The notes under the pieces: model-generated
Databases searched by the model: none
Told to the model about the DNA's origin: nothing
What the model saw: the letters and a program-made list of their open reading frames with translations, nothing else
DNA from: Flavobacteriales bacterium UBA7443
GTDB taxonomy: Bacteria > Bacteroidota > Bacteroidia > Flavobacteriales_D > Sanyastnellaceae
Direction of reading: 5' to 3'
Assembly (NCBI GenBank): GCA_002477505.1
Contig: DLQB01000078.1
Location: 1 to 6,812, forward strand
Length of the DNA stretch: 6,812 bases
Shown here: in pieces, positions 4,687 through 6,812 of the stretch
How positions within the stretch are numbered: position 1 is the first letter of the stretch
Layout: each line of letters opens with the position of its first letter
Made by a program: the position numbers and the translations under genes

Positions 4687-6812
4687 ATGAACATCCACTT
4701 CCACACCAATCAATTTTGCAGTGCCATTCGCGTGATGCTTAGCGTTGTGCTGCTCGTGATTTTTTCGAATCAAATGCATGCTCAGCTGGATGTCCAAAAT
4801 GGATTGACACCAGAAGAGTATGTCAATGATGTGTTATTAGGAGAGGGGGTTGCAGCTTTCAATGTCAGCTACACAGGTGGGCTGGATCAACTTGGAAAAC
4901 TGATCAATGGAGCAGATTCTGATTACTCTTTTAACGAAGGATTGGTCATGAGTACGGAGCATGCCCGGGGAATCGGTTGCTCGTCTTCTACTTGCGATGA
5001 TTGTTTGGGAGAGACGGTTACAGACTCTTCGTTGCTCATGCTGGCCAACCAAGTTCCCGGCTTGATTGGAGAAAACTTTGTTGTGGATAATGTTTTGGAC
5101 GTGAGTATTTTGGAGTTCGATTTCATCGTCACAGGGGACTCAATTGGCTTCGATTACATTTTCGGGTCTGATGAGTATGAAACGTGGGTAAACACCCCGT
5201 ACAATGATGTATTCGGTTTCTTCTTGAGCGGTCCGGACATCGTTGGGCCTTTTGAAAGCCCTGCAAACTTTCCGAATGGAGCGATTAATATCGCAGGCGT
5301 TCCAAATTCAGATCCCAACCTGCCCATTACCGTTTCATCTGTCAACAGCAATTTGAACGCGGAATACTTCGTTTCAAATTTGCCATATGATGGCATTTGT
5401 ATCAATGGCTATACCTCGGTTTTTCATGCAGGTCATCCGGTTCAATGCGGAGAAACATACCACATCAAATTGGCCATTGCCGATGGCTCGGATGCGGGTT
5501 TAGAATCAGTGGTCATCCTAGAGCAAGGTTCTTTTGTTTCCAACGTCCCTGTCGAAGTAGTCGCTTCCATTGATTTGGGCGAAGACGATGAATCGCTTTT
5601 GTTTGAAGGGTGTGGAACGTTGGACTGGACATTCACGAGGCCGGAAGATGTGCCCGTTGATAGCACGTATTCCGTCATTCTCAATTTTGATCAAGGCACA
5701 GCAATCAACGGCTTGGACTTTGCACAATTAATGCCCGATGGGGGCTTGCAAGCATTTGGAGATACCATCACATTTGCCCCGGGCACATCATCTATGGACT
5801 TCACGCTGGTGGCATTGTCGGATGGATTGGAAGAGGGACCAGAGTCCATTGTTGCCACATTGTCATCCTTGGAAAGCTGTCTTGATGGTTTCATTTACCT
5901 GACCTACGAAATTTCTGATGGTCCAGAATCCATTGAGATCGATTCCTTTAATACGGTGGCTTGTTCCAACCTACAAATCATAGTACAGCCTGAAGTGACT
6001 GGAGGATATGGGAACTATGCGTATGATTGGTCGTGTAGTAATTCTACTGCGCCGAGCATCACGGTCTCTACCGATGAAGATTGGGTTTGCATGCTGACGG
6101 TGACGGACACGTGTGGCTTGGATCCCGTCTCTGCAGTCAATTCCATCACCTTGCTGGATCCTGTGCCGCTTGTTGTTGATTTGCAGCCTGACAGCATTGA
6201 GATTATTCCAGGTGATAGCGTCTTCATGTATGCGAGCATCGATGGAGGATTGAGTTTTGGAGGGATGTACTCCGTTTCTTGGTACGTGAATGATGAATTG
6301 GCCGAATCAGGGTTTGACACGCTCTTCAACGCTGTCCCCGACGTATTTGACATCGTTACAGTAGAAGTGGAGGATGGATGTGGCAATGAAGTAGAGGACG
6401 AGCTTTTCATTGATGCTTATTACACCGTTAACGCAGTTATTACAGCGCTGGACAGCACGATGGGCGGTCCTGACAGCCTTAGCTTTTATGCATGCAAGGG
6501 AAATGAATTGCTCTGGAGTCCTTCCGCCTCAACAGCAACATTGGACTCCATCCTTTACTACATGTGGAATTGGGGCGATGGCACAACTGAATACTCGTTG
6601 TCTGATACCATCGAGCATGAGTGGAATGAGCCCGGGATTTATGAAGTCACGCTTGCCATGGCAGGCCCTTACGATAGCTTTGATGTTTCAGAGCCATTCA
6701 CGGTGACGGTTTTGCCTAAGCCGAATATCCAGTTTCTTGTCGATACTCCTGTTTGCATTGGCGGGATCGGCGAAGCAGAGGTTTCAGTTTACTCTTCTCA
6801 GCTTCTGCAGAC
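4687..6812 (+). CDS. Choice-of-anchor L / Calx-beta-like / PKD secreted protein (3' partial)
   Basis: The frame is open from the ATG at 4687 to the window end (708 codons), so the C-terminus is missing. Residues 1-32 are a signal peptide with a long n-region, Arg15, a hydrophobic core (17-26) and cleavage at MHA|Q. Starting at the internal ATG (4735) would remove the positive charge, so 4687 is preferred. Residues ~40-290 match the choice-of-anchor L domain (EEYVNDVLLG, GLVMSTEHA, FDYIFGSDEYE at 156-165, NDVFGFFLSGP). A Calx-beta-like module follows (~295-410; INGLDF and LEEGPES), then two Ig/PKD-like stretches (~410-480, ~495-578) and a PKD domain (~590-675, core WNWGDGT at 627-633). Another module begins at KPNIQF. 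Related proteins usually end in a T9SS sorting domain joined to the outer surface; one is expected downstream but not seen. The molecular role of the anchor-L domain is not established; an adhesin or surface-matrix function is inferred. It is 31 bases after the OmpA gene and probably cotranscribed. Confidence 0.9.
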   Translation, partial: MNIHFHTNQFCSAIRVMLSVVLLVIFSNQMHAQLDVQNGLTPEEYVNDVLLGEGVAAFNVSYTGGLDQLGKLINGADSDYSFNEGLVMSTEHARGIGCSSSTCDDCLGETVTDSSLLMLANQVPGLIGENFVVDNVLDVSILEFDFIVTGDSIGFDYIFGSDEYETWVNTPYNDVFGFFLSGPDIVGPFESPANFPNGAINIAGVPNSDPNLPITVSSVNSNLNAEYFVSNLPYDGICINGYTSVFHAGHPVQCGETYHIKLAIADGSDAGLESVVILEQGSFVSNVPVEVVASIDLGEDDESLLFEGCGTLDWTFTRPEDVPVDSTYSVILNFDQGTAINGLDFAQLMPDGGLQAFGDTITFAPGTSSMDFTLVALSDGLEEGPESIVATLSSLESCLDGFIYLTYEISDGPESIEIDSFNTVACSNLQIIVQPEVTGGYGNYAYDWSCSNSTAPSITVSTDEDWVCMLTVTDTCGLDPVSAVNSITLLDPVPLVVDLQPDSIEIIPGDSVFMYASIDGGLSFGGMYSVSWYVNDELAESGFDTLFNAVPDVFDIVTVEVEDGCGNEVEDELFIDAYYTVNAVITALDSTMGGPDSLSFYACKGNELLWSPSASTATLDSILYYMWNWGDGTTEYSLSDTIEHEWNEPGIYEVTLAMAGPYDSFDVSEPFTVTVLPKPNIQFLVDTPVCIGGIGEAEVSVYSSQLLQ

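Noticed and set aside
6015..6410. Open frame of 131 codons on the minus strand
   Set aside because: It is antisense to the anchor-L gene; the Ser/Thr-rich translation is what the complement of Asp/Val/Gly-rich coding sequence gives. No recognisable domain.
6410..6706. Open frame of 98 codons on the + strand near the end
   Set aside because: It is a shifted-frame shadow of the PKD domain region, whose own frame has clear motifs (WNWGDGT).

Overview
The window looks like chromosomal DNA of a Bacteroidota bacterium, probably of the Flavobacteriales or a close relative. The evidence is protein family content: a gliding-motility-type (type B) T9SS C-terminal sorting domain, SprB-type repeats, a PorP/SprF outer-membrane protein, a PorE-like OmpA protein and a choice-of-anchor L adhesin. 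Shine-Dalgarno-like sites are absent, and an A-rich leader precedes the last gene, which also fits this phylum. Finer taxonomy cannot be read from the sequence.

All four genes are on the + strand and fill almost the whole window. (1) 2-1546: C-terminal part of a large secreted adhesin, with Ig/PKD-like modules, two SprB-like repeats and a type B sorting domain. (2) 1543-2448: PorP/SprF-family beta-barrel protein, whose ATG overlaps the stop of gene 1 (ATGA). (3) 2451-4655: periplasmic PorE-like protein, with an N-terminal helical/TPR region, PD40-type beta-propeller, two carboxypeptidase-regulatory-like domains and a peptidoglycan-binding OmpA domain; it starts 2 bases after gene 2 ends. (4) 4687 to beyond the window: a second large secreted protein, with a choice-of-anchor L domain, a Calx-beta-like module, Ig-like modules and a PKD domain; its 3' end is missing.

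The likely joint job is export and surface display of adhesins by the type IX secretion system. The SprF-like barrel would serve the type B-tagged adhesin, and the PorE-like protein would tie the outer-membrane assembly to peptidoglycan. The tight packing of genes 1-3 suggests one transcript with translational coupling. Gene 4 follows after 31 bases with no visible terminator and may be cotranscribed. The type of locus is known. The most unusual details are a five-cysteine insertion in the OmpA domain of gene 3 and a three-cysteine cluster in the anchor-L domain of gene 4. I see no RNA genes, mobile elements, CRISPR arrays or attachment sites, and no minus-strand gene that I believe.
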